Shown: in pieces, positions 33,641 to 45,769 of the stretch
Layout: the number at the start of each line of letters is the position of its first letter
How positions within the stretch are numbered: position 1 is the stretch's first letter
Source of the DNA: Cunninghamia lanceolata
Taxonomy: Eukaryota; Streptophyta; Pinopsida; Cupressales; Cupressaceae
Length of the DNA: 64,000 bases
Assembly: GCA_027924645.1 (NCBI GenBank)
Contig: BSBN01000763.1
Span: forward strand, 7,130,001-7,194,000
Direction of reading: 5' to 3'
Position numbers and translations under genes: made by a program
Notes under the pieces: generated by a model
What the model was told of the DNA's origin: nothing
The model's database searches: none
What the model saw: the letters and a program-made list of their open reading frames with translations, nothing else

Positions 33641-35160
33641 TTGAAAAGAAAGAGTGATCAAAACACTAGAGGAAGAGGTGACAGAAATTTTAGAGACAGA
33701 GGTAGTTTTGGAGGAAGAAGTCCTAACCAGAGGTCTAATGATGAGTCTAGCCAAGAAGAGGAAGTTGGAGACTCAAGTAGCAGAGGAGGCTACCGAGGAA
33801 GAAGGCCTAATGGGAAAGGTTGGACAGAAGGATCAGAGAGAGGGTCTAATTTCTCCAATATGAGATGTTATAACTACAATTAGATAGGGCACCCATTTTA
33901 CAAGTGTCCAGAGAAGACCTCTACTTCTCATGGTGGTGATAGAAGAACCACTTTGACCCAAGAAGATGCAGAAAGTGTGATATCTCCTGAGGTGAATCTA
34001 GCTTTAGAAATGGGAGAAAATCTAATGATCAAGAGGACATCACTCAAGGAACCAATGCAGACTGAACCACCTCAAAGAAGGGCTTTGTTTTGAATCAACT
34101 GCAAGATTCAAGGTAAGTTTTGTAAAGTGATTGTAGATTCTGGATCCACTGATAACATTGTATCCTTAGAAGCTGTGAATAAGTTGCAATTAAAGAGGAT
34201 ACCCCATAGCTGTCCATACAAGATCAATTGGTTGAATAAGGGGCAGCACATACTCATAAATGAACAGACATGGGTAGAATTTAGTATTGGGGGGTATAGA
34301 GATAAAATTTTGTGTGACATCCTTCCAATGGATGCTTGTCATCTTTTGCTAGGCAGACCATGGTAGTTTGACAGAAAGGCTCATCATGATGGTGAAAAGA
34401 ATGTTTATTCATTCAAGAAGGATGGTGTGATGTATAGGATATAGTCCTTGATAGATGAGGAGATATAACCTGTGGAAACTAGTCTGATAATGGTGAGGTA
34501 CAGAGCATTCTCAAAGGAGAAGGAAATAGATTTGGCTATGAAACCTGAGGAAAGGAGTGAGGGTGTTAATGGAGTGAAACCTAAGGAGATCAGTGAATTG
34601 CCACAGAAACACAAGGAAGTGGTCAAGATAGACAAGCCTAATTCCCTACCATCTGTTGGAGATACAGAGGAAACCGATAGAGAAGAAGAAACTGATTTGT
34701 GGACAGAATTTGCAGCCATTATGGATGAGTAGAAAGACAATGGTGGAACTGTGGAAGAAGATGATATGCAGGTTGAGACTGTTGTTTGTAGTTAGGAAAT
34801 GGTTGTGCTAGTTGAGGATGATTCAGTATACAAGGATGACAATGTGATTGTCATAAACAGAGCAGTTGATGACCCTACACATGGGGGTAATACAATTTTG
34901 ATTTCTAACTAGTTGTGTGCAGGTTTGCAAGGATTTCCTACGGGTGTTCAGGTAGATGTGAAGATATTTGTTGCAGTCTTGGAGTTTTGGAACCTAGAGG
35001 AGGAAAAGAAGTTGAATGAAGAATAGCCTGTGAAGTTGGTCACCAGGGGAGAACCAAGTTTTCTTGCAAGAGTCAAACATAATGTGCAGAAGAACTGGAA
35101 GACCAGAAAGAAAAGCGAGAACTAATTCAAGGGGACTGAATTCTATCAGCCCCGGGAGTA
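33641..35160 (+). pseudogene. Element E zinc knuckle, protease and residual tail
   Basis: One frame runs from 33641 to the 3' LTR with about nine stops, mostly TAG. An Arg/Gly/Ser-rich part leads to CYNYN-IGHPFYKC (about 33865-33903), a knuckle with its second Cys changed to Tyr. The protease (34127-34366) has IVDSGSTDN and DACHLLLGRPW. A Glu-rich stretch follows and then GEPSFLARVKHNVQKNW, after which the frame runs into the LTR (GAGAPRYF). Reverse transcriptase and integrase are absent between protease and this tail. Confidence 0.85.
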
Positions 35161-36560
35161 TGGTGCAGGGGCACCTAGATACTTTAATTAATTTCATGTT
35201 CATTTTGATCTTTTGGTGTTGTATAAGGTCCAAGCGACCAATTGTAAGGCCTAGTGCCATGTGTGAGTCTGAGTGGAATAAATCTAGGACAAGTCATATT
35301 GTCTGGTAGTTAAAGAGCAAACACGTTGTAACTGAGTGGGTTGACAGTTACAGAACGGTTGGCATTCCCACCGATGCAAACTGTCATGAACAAAACATGT
35401 ATAAATAGTTCAGCAAACAGGAAAGAAGTAGAGTAAGAGAGTCGTATAGTAATTGTGTGGTGACTCATGGTAGAACAATAGTAAGAAGATAGAAGAGTTG
35501 TTTCAGTGTAGAAGTTCCCAAAAGTAAATAAAAGATCCTGTTTTGTTCTGTGTTCTTTCACCGTGTCACTGTAGTTAGTTTCTATTTTGTCATTCGGATG
35601 GATTACTGAGCCATTCCACTGACGAGATTTCTTCAAAATCGGTGGAATGGATCAATCTATGCAGTTTGTGTTTTTTTTTTGTTTTTGTTTATGCTCCGTG
35701 TAAGGATTGAGCATGGGATGTGCTAGTCGAGCCTAACATCTCTATGTGCTAGGGTTCTGAGAAGAGAGAAAGTGTCAGCGTTGCAGAGTTTGTTATCGGT
35801 AGGACAATAACCGTCAGAGAGAGCCCAGACGATGGTTGTCTGGCTGGAAAAGCAAGTAGTACTAAGTCCTATGTCAGAGAGACTTAAGCGTCAGAGTGAT
35901 AAGTTCTTATGAGGTCGATGATAATTGTCTTACCAAAGTTGAAGAGTGGTCGAAGTGATGAGTATATCGACGTAGCATCGACCTATATGCCTGATAGAAG
36001 TTTTAGTTCACCAACGGTTGAAGTCATGCCGAAAGAAAGGAGGTCCCACCAAATGCATATTGTCAATGTATATTGAGATTGTATGTGGTGAAACATACAA
36101 CTGGTAACCGGGTGTAATGGTGAATCGATGCATATGAACTTTAGTCCACCAGCAATAACAAGTCAAGCGATGTATATGAGTTGATTTTATCAAAGCATCG
36201 GTATATCGGTGTAGTGAATCCTGAAGCAGCCGATAGAAATTGTCTGGTCGACAAGTGAGGTTCAAAGGTGATAAATGAAGTTCAAAGGCTGATGAGTCAA
36301 AGTCAGAAGGGATATCAGGGTGATCGGTACATCAGAGAGAAGTTTGGAACGAAGGCCGATAGTGTTCTTCTTGCTGAAAGGCAAGAAACATAAATTTTCC
36401 GTCGGAGAGAGCTGTGATGTCAGGATAACAACTTTGAAGATTGCCGATAGTAATTTCCTTGTCGATAGGTACAATCGGTTTCTAAGGTTTACTCGTTCAA
36501 CCAGTTCAATAGTTCATAATTTGATCTATTTTGTTTACTTCCATTGTGCGCTCTGCATCA
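35161..36560 (+). repeat. Element E 3' LTR
   Basis: A 1400-bp direct repeat of the 5' LTR, with scattered substitutions visible throughout. No clean polypurine tract precedes it; the flanking sequence is ccccgggagta. The right TSD CTAAT follows at 36561. Confidence 0.93.
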
Positions 36561-36565
36561 CTAAT

Positions 36566-38600
36566 GGAGAGGGCTTCTATCTCCTTATCTTTAACAATTT
36601 TCTTCCCACCCTTTTTCTTTTTGCCAACATCCTTCACCACTTTCTCTGAGCTCACAAAGTCAGACCCCTGGACATTGAGCTCAGGAAAATTACTGGGGCG
36701 GTCATCGGCTTCAACCTCCACCATCTCAATTTTGTTAACCTTGTTGTCAGAAATGTCCCCACCCATCTGTTCAACCTCTCCCACTATCGTATCAACAATG
36801 TTGGTTTTGTCATCAGAAATGCCAGCACCCTCTGGGTCCATGACATCCTCCTCCGTCTTAGTAACCACCTTCTTTTGGGGCACGAGACTGGGCTTAGAAG
36901 AAAGCCTCGTCAACCGTCTGGTCGATGGCACCCGGGCTTTACTAACAGGCATAGAAAACTCCTCATCACTAGAGCTGTCACTCCCTCCATCACCTTCCTT
37001 AAAGCTAACCTCCTCCACCACCAGGGAAACATTTTTAGCCTTATCTCTATTGTCCAAAGCACTATCCCCCTCCAAAATCACCCTATTCTTCTTCTGCAAG
37101 GTCTCATGTGAGGAATCACTGGGTATAATCTTTTGTTTGGCAGAAGACTTGGTAGAGGGCTTAGGGATCTAGTCACTAGTCATAGGCTCTGGGCTTTTGC
37201 CAATGATAATTTTTTTCTTACCAGACTTGAGGGATTTGGCATACTTTTCCAGGGTGATTTCAGTAATAATCACTGGGCTAATCTTCTTAGGGATGGAGCA
37301 TGGTGGAAGAGGGGATCAACATGACTAGCTGTGAGGGCTTTTGGGGGGCAGAGGGATAAATTGAATTTATAAAGTCTAAAGATGAGCCCCTGATGGAGCG
37401 GGATGAGGGGCTTGTTAGGGTCAATTGTATGTTGTTCAATGGTAGACACAATGGAGGCTTCTAGCGATGAAAGCAAGTAAAAAGGAAAACTAATCAACTT
37501 GCTATGATGGAAATGGTTCAACAGAGTAAATGATAATGGAAAAAGCATCTGAATCTACCTTCCATAGTGAAGTACTTGATAATCATGTGACACACCTCAT
37601 CCCACAGCTTCGACAACATTTGCCTATTAAACCCTCCTTGCAAACTATGTAAAACCTCTCCTTTCTTAAAAAATAATGCCATACCCTCTGGGTTAGAGAC
37701 TTACTCATTTTCTTGTGTTTGATTCCATCAGTAGACATGCCCATTGCCATCCCAATCACTTCCTCTGAGATTCCAAACCCAACACTGCCCACCTTGACCT
37801 GTTTGCCCTCCAAAGACTGTAGGAACTACATGGAGAGGTTTTCGTCATGGCCTTGTAGGCATTCTAGATAGGAAGCCACCCCATCCTCTTGACAAATGTG
37901 CCATAGTGTCTCATTGCATTTAAACTCTTCACAGGATTCAGGCTCAGTACGAGACCTATCACCCCCATTGTTAGTTTACACCAATTCCTCTCAGACAAAC
38001 TAGAAATGAAATAAACAGTGGTTAACTTAGAAACATTCAATCTATAGGAAATATCTCGCAAACCAACATTCACACTCAAGTTAATGAGTATGGTGTCCCT
38101 TCTCTAGCTGAAGGTGATGTACTTTCTTAAGTTTACGATATGAGAATAAGAATTCCCTTTCCTTTCATAATTAATGCTCATTAAATGGTCATAATTAGCA
38201 GATCTGTTGAGAGTCTTTGAGTTGATATGCCTATTGCTCACATGCCTGGCCATGTGAAACCCCTCTTTAGGCCTCCACATCCGACTGATGTGAAATTAAT
38301 CCTTTGTATGGTGGCAGGCCCAAACTCTAACAAATCTGAGCTGGAAACAAGCCATCATACCACCCCAAACACTATTCCTCAAATCTAGGTGGCAATCAAC
38401 ACGATATCCCATATGGTGCCTAATGTACTCCCTAGGCCAGGGGATAGAGGGGTTTATGAATGTAAACATGAGAGACCTAGGGCGGGACTTTGCTCCTTCC
38501 CCAGAAGGTTTTGAATCTGAATAGGCAAATTATTCTTTCTTTTCCAACATCACCATGTGTCCAAGCTCTACCCCAGGTTGGCCAATCCATCTGCTACTTT
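36566..38600 (-). pseudogene. LINE L2 post-RNase H coding region
   Basis: Between the end of RNase H and element E, about 2 kb reads as diverged coding sequence on the minus strand in shifting frames. Pieces include 38079-37864 (ISYRLNVSKLTTVYFISSL and LNPVKSLNAMRHYGTFVKRM), 37813-37583 (GFGISEEVIGMAMGMSTDG, SLTQRVWHYF), 37548-37270 (IEQHTIDPNKPLIPLHQGL) and 37099-36566, which is Lys/Glu/Asp/Ser-rich with KKKKGGKK. The total with the 31.4-kb piece would be roughly 750-800 residues. Domain identity unknown. It is either a C-terminal extension of ORF2 or a third ORF. Confidence 0.6.
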
Positions 38601-38609
38601 ATTCCCTTC

Positions 38610-39119
38610 TTAGTATACATGCCCAATTTCTATCTGATTAAACCCAGACAATAAGCATATGATGCTGTTCGTAATATCCTTCAGCTTCCAGCTGCTATTG
38701 GACCTGCCAAGAGCTGCCTCAACAATAATGTTTGAATCTCCTTCCACTTGTAACTTGTCCATTCCCATAGAGTGAGCAATTTTGAGCCCCCACAATAGGG
38801 TCAATCCCTCCGCCACATTATTAGATTGGATACCAATGCACCCCGCATAAGAAACAATGAGCATACCCTGACTATCTCTAAAAATCCCACCACCACTGGC
38901 TAGCCTAGTGTTCCTTTTTTTAGCCCCGTCAAAATTAAGTTTGATCCAGTCCATGGGAGGGGGTCTCCAAAAGCTGTTTTGTCTGGGCATCTTTCCGAAA
39001 ATGTCAATCTTGGTCATGTTCGCTGTCAGTCTCCAATTCTTGGCAATCAACACTTCCATGAGAGTAGGAGGTTTCTCTGCCTCATGAAGAGTGTTGGAGG
39101 ATGTGTTCTCAGAGACCAA
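38610..39119 (-). pseudogene. LINE L2 RNase H
   Basis: A 169-codon open stretch contains W-KLNFDGAKK (first Asp), GGGIFRDSQG, NNVAEGLTLLWGLKIA (Glu), and LQVEGDSNIIVEAA (Asp), then the helix with WKLKDITNSI. This is a nearly full-length plant LINE RNase H (RVT_3). It follows zf-RVT with a frame change around 39080. Confidence 0.88.
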
Positions 39120-39424
39120 CCACTAAAGGAGTAGAAGACCTCATTAGCAGTTCTAGCTTTCTCTCTAAATATTCTATTGTTCCTTTCCTTCCACACACTC
39201 CACCCCAGGTGTGGGGGAATTTGTCTCCAAAGCTCTCTAATCCTAGGGTGAGAGAAAGGTGTATGCCAACTTTGGACGAAATCCTTGAAATTTTTAGGGA
39301 AGACCCACTCCATGTTAAGTTTCTCTATAGATTTTCCCCATATCTCTTTAGAAAAATCGTAATGAAAAAGAAGGTACTGAATGAACTCTTCTTCTTTTAG
39401 GCATAAAACACATCTATTAACCAA
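39047..39424 (-). pseudogene. LINE L2 zf-RVT domain
   Basis: CVLCLKEEEFIQYLLFHYDF shows the zf-RVT C-x2-C and a remaining His, but the first His of the motif is replaced (IQYL against ISHI in L1). W-VWKERNNRIFREKART follows. It overlaps the RNase H frame, so a frameshift joins the two. Confidence 0.85.
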
Positions 39425-40210
39425 TTGAAACCCCCTTTTATTTAGGTTATTGGTAGTATGGATTTTATTATGCGCTACAGACCACCAGAAGAAGTTTATT
39501 TTAGGGGTTAGCTTATTGTTCCAGACACTCTTCCAAAACTAACTCCCTAGTTTGTTGTTGGTCAGCAGATGGTAGGTTGATTTGACCAAGAAGATCCCCT
39601 TTTGATCCCGCCCCCAGAGCATTTCATCTTCCCTAGGAAAACTCAGAATTCTATACTTGTTCAACTCCACTTGCAGATCTTGACACTCCTAGTTCTCAGG
39701 CTGATTATTGTTCCAACATTCAGAGAGGTTCTTCCACCACCTTTATCTATGAATTTGGCTAATAATGAAATTGCTGACCAAGCTCCCAAAATGATTAACA
39801 ACTCTTTCCTTGGTGGTGTTGTTCTTCCGATTACATAGGGATCCCTCCCCGAGCCAATTGTCCTCCCAGAACTTGATTTTGTCTCCCTTACCCAGCTTCC
39901 ATTTGATGCCTTGAGACATAGTACTTTTGGTTTTGATCATTTTGTTCTAGATAATAGAGCCTTTGGGAAGGCTCTCTCTATAAATAACCCCTAATTTATC
40001 TCCATTTTGCAGGTATTTAGCTTTCATAATCTACACCCAATCTTTGTCCTCCTTAAGGAAGGTCCACCCAATCTTGGCCAGTAAGGCTTTATTCATCACT
40101 TGGATTTTTCTGATTCCCAACCCCCCTTGTAATTTGGGCTGACAAAATTTGTCCCACCCAACCAGCGAGATCCTCTTTTTTTCCTCAACCCCAGTCCAGA
40201 GGAAGGTTTT

Positions 40211-41096
40211 CTAGATCTTCTTTACTTTCTCTGCCATATATCTAGGCATTTTGAAAAGGGATAGAAAATAAGTGGGTATGCCCTGCAGGGAGGCCTTCAA
40301 AAGTTGATGTTTGCCTGCATGGCTAAGGAGTTTACCTTTCCATCCCTCCATGTTCTTTTGGATTCTTTCCAGAATAGTGTTCCAGAAAGTCAAGGTCACA
40401 TTCTTGACCGTGAGGGGCAAACCCAGGTAGGTAGCCGGAAGATTGGCCTTGTTGCATTCCAGGATGTTTCTCACCTTATCTTGCAGCTCCAAATCAGTAT
40501 TGAAGAAAAACACATTACTCTTTTCATAATTAATGCACTATATAGAAACTTACGCATAGGTGTTCAATAGGTTTTTCCATCTTCTGGCCTCGACCACCGA
40601 AGTCGCCCTGAAGAGCATAGTATCATCAACAAACTGTTGGATAGTAGACGGTTCCAAGGTGGATGTAGCTTTGACACCCCTGAGGGTATGATTATCAAGT
40701 TGGGAGAGGATGTTTGTAACTAGAACCTCTGCCATAATTATAAATAGGTAGGGAGAAAGGGGATCACCTTGTCTGATGCTTGTGCTAGTATCAAAGAACC
40801 CCTGAGGAGTGCCATTGACCATGACCAAATACTTAACAGTGGTGACACATTCCTTTATCAAAGTAAGCATTCTGTCTTGGAACCTGAACTTCCTAAGGAC
40901 CTTGAACAAGAAGTCTCAGGAGATTCTATCTTAGGCTTTAGATATATCCAATTTGAGAGCCATGCTTGGACTGTTACTTTTTTCCATAGAGTGAATGATC
41001 TCATGGGTGGATATTGCAGCATCCATAATCTATCTACCTGGGACAAAGCCTTTTTGGCAATCAGAAATAAGGCTATCAAGCAGTGATTGGAGTATG
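40211..41096 (-). pseudogene. LINE L2 reverse transcriptase, central and C-terminal parts
   Basis: Motifs on the minus strand, in order: SDCQKGFVPGR (about 41062), LDISKA, then SIRQGDPLSPYLFIIMAE (about 40770) and QFVDDTMLF (about 40630; the catalytic box is FVDD where many LINEs have YADD or FADD), then NVFFFNTD, YLGLPLTVK, W-GKLLSHAGK, LKASLQGIPTYFLSLF. Stops and at least two frameshifts interrupt it. The upstream part lies beyond element F at 45770. This domain copies LINE RNA at the nicked target. Confidence 0.9.
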
Positions 41097-41101
41097 AGGA
41101 C
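41097..41101. repeat. Target-site duplication AGGAC (left of F)
   Basis: AGGAC precedes TGTCATGCCC at 41102 and recurs at 45765-45769 after CCTCACA. Both copies lie in LINE L2 reverse transcriptase. Confidence 0.9.
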
Positions 41102-42289
41102 TGTCATGCCCGCATTTCCCATGTGGTCACGACACACAAACACACATGTCATGTCCACATTTGCCATGTGGTCATGACACGAGCTACGAAAAACATTTCT
41201 ACCTATCCCTAGAAACCCCCTCGCACCCACGACGTGCTCGATGGCAAAACGCACAGGCGTAGACATGTCAACGTAATCGTGATGGTGAAGGCTATCTAGG
41301 GGGTATGCGACATGAAGTGTGTCGCTTTTAGGGTTAGACTGTTTAAATCTGAACCCTAGTTTAACTAGGTGGTGACGAAAAACCAACATTGAACCCTAAA
41401 CTAACTCAGATCGAAAGTGGTTAAATGATATGGCATGATGACACTTGATTGAGCTTGGAAGATGGGAAAGAACTTATTAAATTAGCGTAAATTCAACCCT
41501 AGAACTCTAGGGAAATTTCGGCAGCATAACATCTCACAGACGTGAGTGAAAATTCATTACCCTATCGCTTAACTTGGTTGCGTAGTTAGCTGTTGTGGTT
41601 AAACTCTCAAATTATTTAGTAAACTAGGTCGCTTGCGTAGGACTTACAATCTTTGTTTAAGACGTTCACTAGGTTTACGCTCGGTTTGATTTCCAACGTT
41701 TTGAATTCATTAAAATCAATCTATCCTTAGTTAGTTCTCTCAGTCTATATCGATACTATCCCACAAATTCTCCTCTATTATATTTATTTATTTATTTAAT
41801 TTGCTTCATTCTCTGGTTTTCCATTTGGAATTAATTCAACTCCGAAAACGCAATTTCCTTTTATAGATCGATCTAATATAAAGATAAATTTTAGTGAAAA
41901 ATGCATTTACCTTATAATTATTATTATTATTATTTATATATATATATTATTAAATCATCCCTTCACAATTTTATCAATAAATATTTGAGTATATGAAATA
42001 GAAATGATATCTTTGTCAAATTTAAATAATCATTTAAAGGACCCCAATAGATAGGATTTCTTTTAAAAATAAAAATAAAAGAATAAGGTCCTCACCAAAA
42101 ATAATTATACTATACAATATTATAAACAACCCTAATCCTCATTTTATAATTGTTATCTAAACACAATATGCCCTAATCTCCTATTTTCTATTCCTTCCCT
42201 CATTGTGCCCTAATCTCATATTTTATTTTGCCCTAATTCTTTTGTTTTGTTTTGCTTGGTCTCTTTTCTTTTTTGGTGTGTGCAGGTTT

Positions 42290-42700
42290 AGGGTTTGAGG
42301 GAGCCATGGAAGGAGGCATACCCGTGAGTGGTAGTTTGTTGCAGAGTGGGAAGTAAGGGGAAGCACCATTGGTGGCGGCGGTGGTTTGGAATGGCACTAC
42401 CCAGCGGAGAGGGGACGAGGGTGGAGGAGTTCTGACGGAGGGCGGGGTGTGATGGCCGCAGAGGGGGAGATGGGCGCTGCGCGGGGGTCACAGCAGTGTT
42501 TGGGGAAGGGGAGGCAGTGGCAAGGGGGAGCGCGGTGGTAATGGCTGCGAAGGGAAGCAGAGGAGGCTACGGGTAAGGGGAAGCCGCCGTCTACGGCACA
42601 GCGGAGGATGGGGTTATGGGGGGTGTGGGGGAGGAGGCTTAGCCTCCGCCCACACCCATACTCTCTGCACTACTGTGGACGGCGGCACCGCCCACAGACA
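42290..42700 (+). other. G-rich patch in element F
   Basis: About 400 bases with many GGGG and GGAGG runs on the plus strand (gtgggggaggagg, ggcggcggtgg) and a palindrome around GGAGGCTTAGCCTCC (about 42631-42645). Frames across it are low-complexity Pro/Ser/Arg and I reject them. A 5' leader or promoter-proximal part of a long LTR is possible. Confidence 0.5.
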
Positions 42701-42809
42701 ATTTTTTTTTTTAATTTTATTTTCAAAACTTTGAACTGTTAAATAAAAATAGTCCACCACATTGTATATTGAATATACTCTCTGCAAAATATACATTGTA
42801 AATTGGATA

Positions 42810-43146
42810 TCAAGTTGTATATATATGTATATATAAATATGTATTTATATATAAATATATACATATATTTATTTATTAGTATATATAGCCACTGTTTTCT
42901 TTTCTTGAAAACAGTTTGAAATTCCTACTTTATTTATTGTATATCTAATTACATATATGCACATATATATATATATATCTGTATATATATATATGTATAT
43001 ATATTTGAATGTATATATAGAGCTTACAATAGGTAAGTTTTTTTTTTACAAAATATAATCCAGTGCACAAAATAACAGCAAAATGAGTAAAGTTAAGAAA
43101 ATTAAATGTTTATCTATGTATATGTACTTCGGTGTATATATATATA

Positions 43147-43180
<34 letters not shown>

Positions 43181-43190
43181 CGTTTAAAAG
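42810..43190. repeat. TA-rich microsatellite cluster in element F
   Basis: Several (TA)n and TATATG tracts occur: near 42812-42880, 42960-43018 and 43136-43180. Confidence 0.85.
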
Positions 43191-45760
43191 GGTACAACCA
43201 AAAGCTACTTGTCTCACAAAGAACTTAATGGCAGAAATATTCACTTCCAGTCAATACAATAGCTCTAATAGTAGTTTTTTTTTGAAAGAAACACAACTGA
43301 TAACCACTTCAATTTTTCTCTTCCTTTCATCTACGATACATTCTAGATAGCAATATAACACATGCATATTTTCTATTGTCAACTATAATAACAAAAAATT
43401 TTAAATATATATATTTTCACAAACATTTCACAACTTCACAACTCCACAAAATAGGAAGTAACAACATTAATTAAATAGGAAAAGTAATTTTTCTTTTGAT
43501 CACGTCAAGTTCTAAACAGTAGCTTTATTTCAATGCATGTTTTTGGTTTGAGAGAACAATGGCAAAAAAAGATATTTATGTCTATTTTTCCATACATCCT
43601 TCTACACAAGGCTAACTTCTTAATAAGGAGTATAATTATTTTAAACTCAATAACAGAAAGTCACATTAGTTATTCATTTGTAGCCTACTACATGGTAAAT
43701 AACATAGTAGCTCCTTACAAAAAAAAATTACATTACAACAAGCCAAAATACCCATGGCTCCAACAGCCAACACAAGAGTCTATATGAACACCAATTGAGC
43801 TCCACCACAATTTCATCTCTTCACTTAATAACTTGCAGCTATACATAGCAACAAGACAACAAAAAGACCAACCACTACGAAAGGAAAGCTCTCCTCCCTA
43901 CCATAGACCTGCAAGTGGGTCAGCCCCGAGCTAGGGAGGTAGGGATTTCACACAGGGTATCATGCCACAACAAAATCAATCACATTAACACAAAATCAGA
44001 ACAACCCCATAGGTTTAACACATAACTTTACTCATAAAAAATGAGCTTGGTGAGGGTAGGGAATGGACCCCTCAACTTAAAAGGGCTCCCAAATGAAAAG
44101 AAAATCTCATCTCCTGGCCTCAAGCCAAAATCCCAGAACACCACAATCCACAAGAATCACAAACAAATTGCATGGCACTCTTGCCATTCAGATAACTCCT
44201 CCTCAAATAATAATAAGCCCTCAAGGCATAAACACAAACCATGGGAGAGACCTCAAGGAGGTTCCTTTTCCCTACCCATACAAGTTGAGCATTACCTCCA
44301 TTGGAGGTGCTCTCACCATTACACCCAACCCAACATCAAATGCAAAACATCACAATGCAAACAAACTTACAACCAAAATCCAAACATGGAACATCATATA
44401 AGTAAAGTAAGAAGCAAGTTAAGAGGCCTACCTTCAAGGCCTTGACAATGGAAGTAGAATTGGTGAAGAGCTCCAAGCCTTCCCAAGCCTTCCAACTTTT
44501 AGAATTTCTCCCACCTTCTCTAACTCCTCCAAACTAGAAAGGAAAATTAAAATTTGCAAGAAGTCTCCAATTGCAAGGGAAAAAGACTAGAAAAGAAGAA
44601 CCCCCACTCCTCTATAGGAGGAGCTATTATAGGCCATCAACTTGACCTTGAAGGAATGAGAAGGTGACATTTGTCACCATCTCCTCCCTCCTCCAAAACC
44701 ACTTGTAAGAGTGAGAAGGTAAGAGGATGACAAATGTCCTCCTCTCACTCCACCTCCATCTCCACCTCATCCACTTGTGCTTCCACACAAGTGGGAGGGA
44801 AACAAATGGTGAGTTGGATTCCCACTCACACCTCAAGAAGACAATGGTCTTGAGTGGTGCTCCCACTCACTTGGGAGTTTGGGAGGACTCTTGGAGACCT
44901 CCCAAGTCTTCCTTGGGAATGATTCCCAAAACTTAGGGATGGGAGATGAGTTCTTCCCAAGGCAAGGCCCATCCCCCATCTTCCCTCTTTCCAAATTCGT
45001 CACTTTTACTCAACCATGGTTTAGGGTGACCTAAGGTGAGTCAAAACTAGGGTTAGGTAGTCCAAGTTGACCCTAGACTCATGGTTGACCACCTAGGGTA
45101 ACTTTTGGGACCCTAGGGTTCATGAAAAGGGTTAAAAATCCACATTTAAATGGTCCACAAAAAAAATAATAAAAATACCAAGTGGCATAAATCAAATAAA
45201 ATTTTACAACACTTAATATTAATCAAAAATAAGAAAAAGAAAGGGTGCTAAGGCTAAAAGTAATTAAAATTAAACCAAGCACAATAAATCACCATTCAAT
45301 TACACACGTGATCCTTATCCCTCTTGGGAATGGATCGGCTTAACAGGGAATAACATGGTGTGAATCCTACCTCCGATTTCCCGTGGCTAGGGAACATAAA
45401 ACCTGCACATCTCGATCAAGTGTCAGTCCTATCATGATAAGTCATAGCCGAAGCAACTGAAATTAACTCCACACAATTGAAATAAACATCAATACATAAC
45501 TACAAATTAACTGCATTTTCCATCACATGTCAATAAATCACATCACATAAATAACTAGAAACTCATAACAAAATAACATCTAATATAAATCCCATATATC
45601 GAACCACAGCATATCATCCAATATGACCAAATCAAATCACATATCAAATCAGTGAGATAAAACATCAAGTCTGCATAATGAAATGTAGTCACTAAGGTCT
45701 GATAGTGTCATCTACTGAATAGCATAATGATCAAAATATGGGAGGTAAAATAGTCGGCCT
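43191..45760. other. Element F 3' portion, no gene seen
   Basis: No frame here shows a recognisable motif. Repeated phrases such as cctagggt, ggttgac and caagtcttcc occur at 44880-45130. I treat it as non-coding LTR-like sequence. Confidence 0.5.
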
Positions 45761-45769
45761 CACAAGGAC

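Larger units (their letters stand above)
31449..36560 (+). mobile_element. LTR retrotransposon E (Ty3/Gypsy, gag-protease only)
   Basis: The element is 5112 bp with LTRs 31449-32844 and 35161-36560 (TGGTGCAGGGGC...CTCTGCATCA). TSD is CTAAC on the left (31444-31448) and CTAAT on the right (36561-36565), one substitution apart. A tRNA-Met type PBS follows the 5' LTR. The 2.3-kb interior encodes gag, a degenerate zinc knuckle, protease and a short tail. No reverse transcriptase, RNase H or integrase is present. It is inserted in the 3' coding tail of LINE L2. Confidence 0.92.
41102..45764. mobile_element. Element F, 4663 bp, probable solo LTR
   Basis: It begins TGTCATGCCCGC and ends GTCGGCCTCACA, giving TG...CA ends and a 5-bp TSD (AGGAC). 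I find no second copy of the first or last 50 bases inside it, no PBS and no gag or pol motif. This fits a single very long LTR left by LTR-LTR recombination, or a non-coding LARD-type element. Contents are an AT-rich start, a G-rich patch (42290-42700), TA microsatellites (42810-43190) and ordinary sequence with small non-convincing frames after that. Confidence 0.7.

Noticed and set aside
36531..37172. 213-codon Ser/Thr-rich plus-strand frame
   Set aside because: It is the reverse-strand shadow of the acidic LINE L2 coding tail; its low-complexity Ser/Pro/Thr content follows from that.
42288..42491. Pro/Ser-rich frame in the G-rich part of element F
   Set aside because: It is a low-complexity product of GC-rich sequence with no homologous or conserved counterpart.
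44041..44445. 134-codon plus-strand frame in element F
   Set aside because: No motif, a Lys/His/Asn/Pro-rich composition and competing overlapping frames; no support beyond length.
41102..45764. Element F as a DNA transposon with terminal inverted repeats
   Set aside because: TGTCATGCCCGC and the reverse complement of the other end (TGTGAGGCCGAC) are only partly alike, and a 5-bp TSD with TG...CA ends fits an LTR better.
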